A program made the translations under genes and the position numbers. Shown one piece after another: positions 21,001 to 28,642 of a DNA stretch of 64,000 nt. Origin of the DNA: Arthrobacter alpinus (GTDB lineage: Bacteria > Actinomycetota > Actinomycetes > Actinomycetales > Micrococcaceae). The first letter of the stretch is position 1; each line of letters begins with the position of its first letter. The notes below the pieces were generated by a model, which saw only the letters and a program-made list of their open reading frames with translations, did no database searches and was not told the DNA's origin. The DNA is taken from contig NZ_CP012677.1 in NCBI RefSeq assembly GCF_001294625.1, positions 992,001 through 1,056,000 of the forward strand. Direction: 5' to 3'.

Positions 21001-22770
21001 TTAGGGTGATTCGTGCGTCAGAACAGAGGGTTTGGCGAGGCGTTTGGCGGCCTCCAGCATGGCGGCGTGGACGAATGCCTGCGGAAAATTACCGCGTAGC
21101 TGGCGCTGTTCGACATCGTATTCTTCGGTGAACAAGCCCGTGGTTGCGCACGCTGCACGGTTACGTTCAAACCAGTGCATCGCCTGGACCTCAAGGCCTT
21201 GCTGGTGAAGGGCCATGGCCATATCAAAGCCGCACAGCAGGAACGCCCCCTCCGCCTGCGCCAACGGGCGCCCGTCTTGGCTGAAACGGTAAAGATACCC
21301 CTCACGTCCCAGATCCGCGCGGACGGCCTCCACCGTCGCCAGGGACCGGGGATCGGTCGCCGGGATTGCGCCACGCAAAATGGGCAGGAGCAAGGATGCA
21401 TCCACCCGGTCATCGGTGGGGCTTCGCTGCCACCGTCCGCTGAGGTGCAAAGAATCCCTAGCTGTGTCGGCCACGATGGCGTCTGCCAGCGACGTCCACC
21501 CCCCGCCTTGGGCCGCCGGGGCGTGGATCGCTATGCTACGCAACCCTGCGGCGCAGATCAGCCGCGAATGCGCCCACTTCTCGTTGTTGAGCTCCCAAAT
21601 TCCGGCATCCGGTTCCTGCCAGCGCTCCGTGATGGCCTGAACCGCCACCTCGGCAGCCCGCCAATTCTCCAGATCCAGGCGGTCATGGGCTGCGGCAGCG
21701 GCGAGGAGCAGCAACGTCTCGCCGAAGGCATCGAGCTGGAATTGTTCATTGACCCAGTTCCCGACCTTCGCCGAACCACCCGGATACCCTGGGAGTCCAA
21801 GATCCGCTTCGTCTGGAACCCGTCCGCCGGTGACCGTATACGCCGGCTTCAGATCTGGCCCGTCCTCCAGTAGCCTGCTGGTCACGAACCGCACGGAATC
21901 ATCGAGCAACGGGTAGGCGCCACACGCCGCGACAGCCTGTCCGGCGTAACACTGGTCCCGGATCCAAGCATAACGGTAGTCGTAATTTCGTTTCTCCTGG
22001 GCACGCTCGGGCAGGCCCAGGGTCGCTGCCGCCACCATGGCGCCACTGCCACCGGTCATGCCGCGCAACATGGCATAGGACTGCCGGGCATCGTCGGGGG
22101 CGATAGTGTCCAGCAGCGCCGGGACGGCGTCCTCCCAGCAACGCTCCGTTCCGGCCCACGCCGCGTCCGCATCCACCGGACCCGAGGTAAACGGCTCATC
22201 TGAAAGTTCCAACACCAGATCATGGCCACCACCAGAGGGAAGCTCCAAGCACAAGTGCAGCACGCCGTCGCGCATTGTTGCCTCCGAAGCACCGGCCAAA
22301 CGCACATGCAAGTTTCCGCTGCGTCCCGTCCATACACCGTCAGCACATTTGAGCCGATTCATCCCGTATTTGCCGAAGCCAGCACCGGTTTCAAGGACCA
22401 CCCTCATGGTGGCGGGACCGGAGACTGCACGCAGCCTGCGCAACAGCACTGCCGTACGCGGATCCGCTGGCTGCGCCAGTGCCTCCCGGCATTCGATGAT
22501 TCCCTCGCTGGTGACCCAGCGGCTTGTCCAGATCAGTGTCCCATCCTGATAGCTGCCACCCCAGACGTACCGGGCGCTAAGGGGAGTTACCGCAAAGGTG
22601 CCGCCACCACCAATCAGGGAAGAAAAGACTGCCTCACTGTCCCAGCGCGGCACACACATCCACGCGACATCCCCGCGGGGTCCGATCAATGCCGCCCGTT
22701 GACCGTCGGCAATCATGGCGTACTCGCGCAACACGTGAGGCGATTCGGGTCCCTGAATGACGGCCGACAT
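21001..22770 (-). CDS. GH15 family glycoside hydrolase
   Basis: 589 residues, the usual length for bacterial cytoplasmic GH15 proteins (glucoamylase/trehalase-like). An N-terminal beta-sandwich domain (IGPRGDVAWMCVPRWDSEAV) leads into an (alpha/alpha)6 barrel with YRYAWIRDQCY, the general-acid loop GIWELNNEKWAHSR and the second acid region GLFTEEYD. Likely substrates are trehalose or maltooligosaccharides. There is no signal peptide. It is the first gene of the operon with the SDR. Its ATG is 13 nt from the shared regulatory box. A -10-like TAACGT 6 nt before the ATG suggests a very short or absent leader. Confidence 0.9.
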   Translation of the reverse strand: MSAVIQGPESPHVLREYAMIADGQRAALIGPRGDVAWMCVPRWDSEAVFSSLIGGGGTFAVTPLSARYVWGGSYQDGTLIWTSRWVTSEGIIECREALAQPADPRTAVLLRRLRAVSGPATMRVVLETGAGFGKYGMNRLKCADGVWTGRSGNLHVRLAGASEATMRDGVLHLCLELPSGGGHDLVLELSDEPFTSGPVDADAAWAGTERCWEDAVPALLDTIAPDDARQSYAMLRGMTGGSGAMVAAATLGLPERAQEKRNYDYRYAWIRDQCYAGQAVAACGAYPLLDDSVRFVTSRLLEDGPDLKPAYTVTGGRVPDEADLGLPGYPGGSAKVGNWVNEQFQLDAFGETLLLLAAAAAHDRLDLENWRAAEVAVQAITERWQEPDAGIWELNNEKWAHSRLICAAGLRSIAIHAPAAQGGGWTSLADAIVADTARDSLHLSGRWQRSPTDDRVDASLLLPILRGAIPATDPRSLATVEAVRADLGREGYLYRFSQDGRPLAQAEGAFLLCGFDMAMALHQQGLEVQAMHWFERNRAACATTGLFTEEYDVEQRQLRGNFPQAFVHAAMLEAAKRLAKPSVLTHESP

Positions 22771-22783
22771 AACTTCACGTTAG

Positions 22784-22806
22784 ACGCAATGATTGCGTTA
22801 ACGCAA
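22784..22806 (-). promoter_or_regulatory. shared operator/promoter box 2 (GH15-SDR operon)
   Basis: The plus strand reads ACGCAA-T-GATTGC-GTTAA-CGCAA, the same layout as 19032-19054. Within it ATTGCGTTAACGCAAT (22792-22807) is a perfect 16-bp palindrome. On the minus strand TTGCGT (-35), an 18-bp spacer and TAACGT (-10) form a promoter that the palindrome fully overlaps, so a bound repressor would block it. Confidence 0.7.
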
Positions 22807-23228
22807 TAGTTTAGTGGCTTTCACTCCCGAGAAGATTTGTGCGGCGTTGCACCGACGCCTTGGGGAAGATTCGATGCACCAGACGCCTTGCGGTCATCTA
22901 TCCAACGAACTATGTTTGGCACTGTTCACTCCAGCTGAGCAGCATCTGGTGGATGTCACCATGGTGATGCGCATAGGCTGGTGCCAGCCCACATGGACCG
23001 GCTCCCAAAGGCCAAAATCCCTTGGTCTATCCTCGCCAAGAACATCCCGTTTGCCCCTTCATTTTTGTACAACGCCATCTTCTTCACAAATGAGGTGGCA
23101 CTTGCCAGGTTAGTAGCTGATGACCTACGGCGGGGCTGGGTGGGGAGGTCCTGTGTCTGTGCACAAGGGTGAGCAGGATTATTGTTCCTCCGATGCAAAC
23201 GGCTGAAAGCATGGCCTACGCTGGAGCC
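22807..23228. other. intergenic region with no assignable gene
   Basis: About 420 bp between the GH15 promoter and the nudix gene. Two overlapping plus-strand frames (22814-23113 and 22981-23172) have partly protein-like composition, the second with FAPSFLYNAIFFTNEVALAR, but neither has a convincing ribosome site or a family I recognise. A decayed gene with a frameshift is possible. I do not call one. Confidence 0.4.
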
Positions 23229-23714
23229 ATGACTGCCGCTTCCGTCACCCTGTGTTTCTTGCTCCGCACCCACCAGGGGCACGAGGAGGTGCTGCTTGGC
23301 CGGAAGAAGACGGGTTTTGGTACCGGAAAAGTGGTGGGGATCGGTGGCCATGTGGAGCCGGGGGAGAGCGTCGAGGAGGCGATCTGCCGCGAGGTGGCGG
23401 AAGAATCCGGCATTACGGTCATGCCCCAAGACCTGATCCCCGCTGGCACCGTGGATTTCGTGTTCCCCGCCAAGCCCGCCTGGGACATGTTCACCACGGT
23501 CTTCCTGGGCCGTGCCTTCACCGGGGAAGCTGCCGAAAGTGACGAGATTGCACCCCAGTGGTATCCGGTGGGCCAACTGCCCGCAGATCAGATGTGGGCC
23601 GACGCCGTCCACTGGCTTCCGGCGTTTCTCTCCGGCGGGCGCGGGCACTGGCGTGTGGTGCTCAATCCTGACAACGAAACCGTCGCCTCCAGCACGCACA
23701 CCTTAGAGAGCTAA
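23229..23714 (+). CDS. NUDIX hydrolase, MutT/8-oxo-dGTPase type
   Basis: 161 residues from ATG 23229 (MTAASVTLCFLL). In-frame GTG 23169 and ATGs 23193 and 23211 are alternatives, and none has a clean ribosome site. The canonical Nudix box is GGHVEPGESVEEAICREVAE followed by ESGI. The segments LLGRKKTGFGTGK and WDMFTTVFLG resemble 8-oxo-(d)GTP diphosphatases of the MTH1/MutT kind, which sanitise oxidised nucleotides. Its end is 8 bp from the convergent cupin gene. Confidence 0.85.
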   Translation: MTAASVTLCFLLRTHQGHEEVLLGRKKTGFGTGKVVGIGGHVEPGESVEEAICREVAEESGITVMPQDLIPAGTVDFVFPAKPAWDMFTTVFLGRAFTGEAAESDEIAPQWYPVGQLPADQMWADAVHWLPAFLSGGRGHWRVVLNPDNETVASSTHTLES

Positions 23715-23722
23715 GGACCAGG

Positions 23723-24052
23723 CTACGGCTTGGCGACAGTCAGCAGAAACGCTGAATCCTCCAGGGCATCCACGGAGTGACGCGCCACGGGAACCACCAA
23801 GTGGTCACCCGGCGAACCCTCCCACCTGACTTCCCCGGACACGAGCACGATTCGCCCGGTCAGGACCTGGACGGTGGCCTCACCAGGATTATCGTGCTCA
23901 TCAAGTGAGGAGCCGGCCGTGAGGGCAACGACTGTTTGACGCAAAACACATTCGTGCCCGCCATAAACCGTCCGTGCGCTGCGCCCGCTGTTCTTGGTTT
24001 TGGCAGCCCCCAGCAGTTCCCTGGCCAGTGCCGTTAACGATGACTTCTCCAT
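23723..24052 (-). CDS. cupin domain protein
   Basis: 109 residues from ATG 24052 with GAAGGAGC upstream. It is a small single-domain beta-barrel: the first cupin motif region is LDEHDNPGEATVQVLTGRIV and the second GDHLVVPVARHSVDAL. The metal-ligand set is partly present (His in EHD and ARHSV). It lies 68 bp after prpC on the same strand and may be read through from it. The role is unknown and not obviously linked to propionate. Confidence 0.8.
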   Translation of the reverse strand: MEKSSLTALARELLGAAKTKNSGRSARTVYGGHECVLRQTVVALTAGSSLDEHDNPGEATVQVLTGRIVLVSGEVRWEGSPGDHLVVPVARHSVDALEDSAFLLTVAKP

Positions 24053-24120
24053 GATGCTCCTTCAGACGAGCCAAGATAGGTGACTGAGCTCACCTTACCT
24101 TGCTGGCGGCGTCCGCGATG

Positions 24121-25260
24121 CTATCCGAGGTGACGTTCGTCCACTCCGTTATAGGCGCTGAGGGGGCGGATCAGCGAGTTGGCTGCGCGTTGTTCCATGA
24201 TGTGGGCGGTCCACCCTGTGATGCGCGAGGCGATGAAGATGGGCGTGAACATGTCGGTGTCAAAACCCATCAGGTGGTATGTGGGCCCGGCAGGATAGTC
24301 GAGGTTGGGCTTGATGTTCTTGGCCTCGTCCATGGCCTGCTCCAAACCGTCGTAGAGTCCCAACATTTCCGGCCGGTCAAAGTGCTCGATCATCATATCC
24401 AGCGCAGCCTTCATGGTGGGCACACGGGAATCACCGTTCTTGTACACGCGGTGGCCGAACCCCATGACCTTCTTCTTTTTTTCCAGGGCGTCCTCCATCC
24501 ACGCCTTGGCGCGAGTGGCGGCCTCCAGCCGTGATTCCTCCTTGCGAATGCCAATCTCGTCAAAGGTGTGCATGACCGCCTCGTTGGCACCCCCATGCAG
24601 CGGGCCCTTCAGCGCGCCAATGGCGCCGGTAACGGCCGAGTGCAGGTCCGACAGCGTGGAGGTGATGACCCTGGCGGTGAACGTTGAGGCGTTGAAGGAG
24701 TGCTCCGCGTACAGCACCATGGACACGCGGAACGCGTTCACTACTTCGGGGGCAGCCTCCTCACCAAACGTCATCCACAGGAAGTTCTGTGAATAGTTCA
24801 AGTCGTCCCGGGGCGGGACTACCGCCAAGGCACGACGGCGGCGCTGGTCGTAGGCGACGACCGCCGGGAACTGCGCAAAAAGGGATTTTGCCTTCTCGAG
24901 CTCGGCCTCCGGGGAGGAGTCCTTCGCCAGGGGATCGTTGGCGCCCATGACCGAGACCGCAGTCCGGCCCACATCCATGGGGTGGCAGTCGAGAGGGAGC
25001 AGGTCGATGGCAGCTTTCACGCGGGAATCCAGCGCCCGGTTGGCGCGTTCGAACGCCTCGAACAGTGTTAGTTCCGCCTCCGTGGGAAGCTCGCCCGTCC
25101 ACAGCAACAACGCGACTTCCTCAAAGGAGACCTTGGCGGCGAGTTCCTGGACAGGGTAGCCGCGGTACAGCAGGGAATTCGAGTCGGGATTGACCTTGGA
25201 GACGGCTGTGTAGTCGGCCACCACCCCGGCAAGACCCTTGCGTACTTCTTCTTCACTCAC
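24121..25260 (-). CDS. prpC: 2-methylcitrate synthase
   Basis: About 379 residues. It condenses propionyl-CoA with oxaloacetate. Citrate-synthase fold catalytic residues are visible: His in GPLHGGANEAV, His in MGFGHRVYKNGD, and Asp in GFDTDMFTPIF. The short chain without the N-terminal extension and the prpD-prpB context favour methylcitrate over citrate synthase. Two GTGs compete: 25269 sits 1 nt from AAGGAG and is too close, so 25260 (VSEEEVRKG) is preferred. Confidence 0.92.
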   Translation of the reverse strand: MSEEEVRKGLAGVVADYTAVSKVNPDSNSLLYRGYPVQELAAKVSFEEVALLLWTGELPTEAELTLFEAFERANRALDSRVKAAIDLLPLDCHPMDVGRTAVSVMGANDPLAKDSSPEAELEKAKSLFAQFPAVVAYDQRRRRALAVVPPRDDLNYSQNFLWMTFGEEAAPEVVNAFRVSMVLYAEHSFNASTFTARVITSTLSDLHSAVTGAIGALKGPLHGGANEAVMHTFDEIGIRKEESRLEAATRAKAWMEDALEKKKKVMGFGHRVYKNGDSRVPTMKAALDMMIEHFDRPEMLGLYDGLEQAMDEAKNIKPNLDYPAGPTYHLMGFDTDMFTPIFIASRITGWTAHIMEQRAANSLIRPLSAYNGVDERHLG

Positions 25261-25295
25261 AGTATGCACTCCTTCTTAAAAACGGCTTTGTTGAC

Positions 25296-26225
25296 CTAGA
25301 GGTTCGCGTTGTTGGTATCAATGTCCAAGCTGGGGACCTGGAAGTTGAAGATTCCTGTATCAAACTGGTTATACGCCTCATAGTCAACCAGATCGTAAAG
25401 GCGCGCCCGCGTCAGCATCTGCGGAACGGCGGCTTCCTGGGTCCCATCCACTGCAATGGCGTCCAAAACACGCTCGGCCGCCCCCATGGCGCTGCGCAAG
25501 AGTGTCACCGGGTAGATAACCATGGCCACCCCGGCCGCAGCCAATGCGTCACGAGTGAATAGCTCACTCTTGCCGAACTCGGTCATGTTCGCCAGCACCG
25601 GAACATCCACCGCCTTACAAACTGCCTCAAATTCGGCAACAGACTTCATGGCCTCTGGGAAGATCGCGTCTGCCCCGGCATCCACGAGGGCCTTGGCCCG
25701 GTCAATGGCGACCTGCAAACCCTCCACGGCCCGAATGTCGGTGCGGGCCATTATCAGGAAGTTCAGATCGCGGCGGGCATCAGCCGCGGCGGCGATCCGC
25801 TTGACCGCCGTGTCCAAATCCACCATGTTCTTGCCGTCCAGGTGACCACAGCGCTTGGGGTTGAACTGGTCCTCAATATGGCAGCCAGCCAGCCCCGCGT
25901 TCTCCAGTTCCTGGATGGTGCGGGCCACGTTCATGGGCTCGCCAAAGCCGGTGTCCGCGTCTATCAGGCACGGCAGGTCCGTCATGCGGGCAATCTGCCC
26001 GCCTCGGGCGGCCACCTCGGTCAGCGTCGTCATGCCAATGTCGGGGAACCCCAGCTCATTGGCGAGGACCGCGCCCGAGATGTAGACGCCGTCGAACTTC
26101 TTCTCCTCGATCAACCGTGCCGAGAGAGGGTTGAACGCGCCCGGGAATTGCACCGCAGCGCCGGGCACCAGCATGGCGCGCAGGTCCCGTCGCTTCTGCT
26201 CGGGGGTCTTCTTGGAGAACAACAT
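25296..26225 (-). CDS. prpB: methylisocitrate lyase
   Basis: 309 residues, isocitrate lyase/PEP mutase superfamily. It cleaves 2-methylisocitrate to pyruvate and succinate. The active-site motif is KRCGHLDGK (KKCGH class), and the metal site region is IDADTGFGEPMNVA. The ATG directly follows the prpD stop (TAAATG). It ends 35 nt before the prpC start. Confidence 0.93.
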   Translation of the reverse strand: MLFSKKTPEQKRRDLRAMLVPGAAVQFPGAFNPLSARLIEEKKFDGVYISGAVLANELGFPDIGMTTLTEVAARGGQIARMTDLPCLIDADTGFGEPMNVARTIQELENAGLAGCHIEDQFNPKRCGHLDGKNMVDLDTAVKRIAAAADARRDLNFLIMARTDIRAVEGLQVAIDRAKALVDAGADAIFPEAMKSVAEFEAVCKAVDVPVLANMTEFGKSELFTRDALAAAGVAMVIYPVTLLRSAMGAAERVLDAIAVDGTQEAAVPQMLTRARLYDLVDYEAYNQFDTGIFNFQVPSLDIDTNNANL

Positions 26226-27746
26226 TTAGAACAGCCCCTTGGGTGCTGCCGCCAGATCGATGATGCCGGGCGCGGCAGTGATGTTTAGCTGGCCCAGCTC
26301 ACCCGCGGCCAGGGTGGGCAGCTTCTGCGCTGCTGCGATGAAGCGGTTGATCTCAGCTTCGGCAACCACGCCGGCGGCCAGTGTGCGGAACTTGTTGATG
26401 TACTGCTCCCGTGCGAAGGGGCGGGCGCCGAGCGGGTGGGCGTCCGCCACGGCGATGGAATCGGTGATGACGGTGCCGTCGTTGAGCGTGATGACCACGG
26501 TACCGCCGAAGGCCTTCTCGGTGATGTCCAGGGAGTGGTAGCGGCGCGTCCATTCGGCGTCTTCCTCCGTGGTGACCTTGTGCCACAGCTCCACGGTGTC
26601 GGGTCGGGCAGCACGCTCGGGGGCGTAGGAGTCAACGTGGTGCCATGAACCGTCCTGCAGGGCCACCGTGAAGATGTACGGGATGGAGTGGTCCAGGGTT
26701 TCCCGTGATGCGGTGGGATCGTACTTCTGCGGGTCGTTGGCGCCGGAGCCGATCACGTAGTGGGTGTGGTGGCTGGTCTGGATCAGCACGGACTTCACAT
26801 TGGCCGGGTCCGCGGTTTCGGGGTGTTCGCCGTGCAGCTTACGGGCCAAATCGATCCACGCCTGAGCCTGGTACTCGGCCGAGTGCTCCTTGGTGTAAGT
26901 GTCCATGATGGCGCGCTTGGCCTCGCCGTCGGCCGGCAGCGGCACGGTGTACTGGGCGTTGGGGCCGTCCAGCATCCAGGCGATGACACCGTCTTCGCCT
27001 TCGTAGATCGGGACAGGGGAGGTCTGGCCTCGCATGGCACGGTCGGCCGCCTCAACGGCCATCTTGCCGGCGAAGGCGGGGGCGTGCGCCTTCCAGGTGG
27101 AGATTTCACCCTTGCGTGACTGGCGGGTTGCCGTGGTGGTGTGCAGGCCCTGGCCAACTGCTTGGAAGATGGTCTCCACCTCAAGGCCGAGCAAGGTGCC
27201 GATCCCGGCGGCGGCGGACGGACCCAGGTGGGCGACGTGGTCGATCTTGTGCGCGTGCAGGCAAATGGCCTTGACCAGGTCCACCTGGATCTCGTAGCCG
27301 GTGGCGATGGCGCGGACCAGGTCTGCACCTGAGGCGCCCGTGTGCTGGGCGACGGCGAGGATCGGGGGAATGTTGTCTCCCGGGTGCGAGTACTCGGCGG
27401 CCAGGAACGTGTCGTGGTAGTCGAGCTCGCGCACGGCCACGCCGTTGGCCCAGGCGGCCCATTCGGGGGACACAAGCTCGCCAATCCCGAAGATGTTAGC
27501 CCCGGATCCGCCGGTGGACGGTGCATGTGCCAGGGCCTGGGCGCGGGCGGCAACGATGGGCCCACGGTTCAGGGAGGCGATGGCCACAGAAGCGTTGTCG
27601 ATGACACGGTTGATGATCATGTCGGTGACCTCATCCGTAACAGCCACGGGATCGGCGGCAACCTTGGCGATCTTGTACGCCAGCTGGTCTTCGTGGGCCA
27701 GGTTCTCGTCGCTCTTGTACACACGAACGTGGTGATCGATGGTCAT
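26226..27746 (-). CDS. prpD: 2-methylcitrate dehydratase
   Basis: 506 residues, MmgE/PrpD family. It dehydrates 2-methylcitrate in the methylcitrate cycle. Characteristic segments include [33 protein letters not shown] and [23 protein letters not shown] 27746 has AAAGGA 5 nt upstream. It is first of the prpD-prpB-prpC group and follows the GntR regulator by 43 bp. Confidence 0.93.
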   Translation of the reverse strand: MTIDHHVRVYKSDENLAHEDQLAYKIAKVAADPVAVTDEVTDMIINRVIDNASVAIASLNRGPIVAARAQALAHAPSTGGSGANIFGIGELVSPEWAAWANGVAVRELDYHDTFLAAEYSHPGDNIPPILAVAQHTGASGADLVRAIATGYEIQVDLVKAICLHAHKIDHVAHLGPSAAAGIGTLLGLEVETIFQAVGQGLHTTTATRQSRKGEISTWKAHAPAFAGKMAVEAADRAMRGQTSPVPIYEGEDGVIAWMLDGPNAQYTVPLPADGEAKRAIMDTYTKEHSAEYQAQAWIDLARKLHGEHPETADPANVKSVLIQTSHHTHYVIGSGANDPQKYDPTASRETLDHSIPYIFTVALQDGSWHHVDSYAPERAARPDTVELWHKVTTEEDAEWTRRYHSLDITEKAFGGTVVITLNDGTVITDSIAVADAHPLGARPFAREQYINKFRTLAAGVVAEAEINRFIAAAQKLPTLAAGELGQLNITAAPGIIDLAAAPKGLF

Positions 27747-27789
27747 GGTGTTCCTTTCTAAGGAGAATCGAAAATTGTTGGGGAAAGTC

Positions 27790-28425
27790 TTAGCGTGCCG
27801 TGCTCAGCAGGTGGCGCAGGCTGTTATCCAAGTGGACGGTTGTGGCTGCGCTGGCCACGACCGGGTTTCCATGGGCAATCGCCAGGGCAATCGACGCGTG
27901 TTCGCGTGCGGCGTCGCGAAGCCGGGCCGGATTGTCCTTGCCCAGCCGCCGGACTCGCACCAGGTGGATGCGCAGGTTTTTCAGGGCCTGGCTCAGGTAG
28001 TGATTTCCAACCGCGGCATCCACTGCACTGTCCAACTCGCCTGCCAGCCGGTAATAGTCGGTGCGGCTGGGGTCATTATCTGTGAGGAGCTCACCAGCGT
28101 TCGTGAGTTTTTGGTGCAGGGCCAAAAAGATCTCTGGATCGCAGAGTTTGGCTGCGAGTTCTGCTGCACGGCATTCCAAGGCAGAACGCAGCTCAAAAAG
28201 CTCATCGAGGTGGTCAAGGGAGATTTCGCTGACCACGGTGCCGCGCCCACTCTGTGGTTCCGTCAGACCCTCGGCACCCAACCTGGCAAGCGCCTCCCGG
28301 ATGGGGGTGCGGGAAACGCCGAGCCGTTCCGAGAGTTCAACCTCACCCAGTACGGTGCCGGGCTTGAGGCGCCAATTGATGATGTCACTATGCAACGACG
28401 CATAGGCGCGTTCACTGGCTCGCAT
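27790..28425 (-). CDS. GntR family regulator (FCD type) of propionate genes
   Basis: 211 residues. An N-terminal winged helix ([20 protein letters not shown], the diagnostic GntR motif) is followed by an all-helical FCD ligand-binding domain with metal-binding-type residues ([23 protein letters not shown]). GGAG stands at good spacing before ATG 28425. It is upstream of prpDBC on the same strand and divergent from the acyl-CoA synthetase. Two TGTATACA sites lie in the shared promoter region. The effector, perhaps a methylcitrate-cycle intermediate, is inferred. Confidence 0.9.
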   Translation of the reverse strand: MRASERAYASLHSDIINWRLKPGTVLGEVELSERLGVSRTPIREALARLGAEGLTEPQSGRGTVVSEISLDHLDELFELRSALECRAAELAAKLCDPEIFLALHQKLTNAGELLTDNDPSRTDYYRLAGELDSAVDAAVGNHYLSQALKNLRIHLVRVRRLGKDNPARLRDAAREHASIALAIAHGNPVVASAATTVHLDNSLRHLLSTAR

Positions 28426-28498
28426 GGCACTCCTTGTCCGGGTGGCACCGGCGCCACGGCGCCCGGTAAAGCAGATGAGATCAACAGTACCCTCCCAG

Positions 28499-28506
28499 TG
28501 TATACA
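28499..28506. promoter_or_regulatory. candidate GntR operator 1
   Basis: TGTATACA, a perfect 8-bp palindrome of the kind bound by FCD-type GntR proteins, lies 74 bp upstream of the gntR start. An identical octamer lies 63 bp further on, a spacing of about six helical turns. Confidence 0.6.
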
Positions 28507-28561
28507 GAAAATGGGTCAATAGGGCGTAGGTGCCAACATTTCTCTGTAAATCACTAATTTG

Positions 28562-28569
28562 TGTATACA
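28562..28569. promoter_or_regulatory. candidate GntR operator 2
   Basis: Second TGTATACA, in the context TTTGTGTATACATAG. It ends 8 bp upstream of the -35 of the acyl-CoA synthetase promoter, well placed to control it. Confidence 0.6.
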
Positions 28570-28576
28570 TAGTGGG

Positions 28577-28606
28577 TTGTCAACGACACTGAAACAACAC
28601 TAGTAT
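28577..28606 (+). promoter_or_regulatory. promoter of propionyl-CoA synthetase gene
   Basis: TTGTCA (28577-28582), an 18-bp spacer and TAGTAT (28601-28606) resemble a housekeeping sigma promoter, 37 bp before the start codon. Operator 2 abuts its upstream side. Confidence 0.5.
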
Positions 28607-28642
28607 GGCTCACATCACATCAACGTGGATGGAGCACAAACC

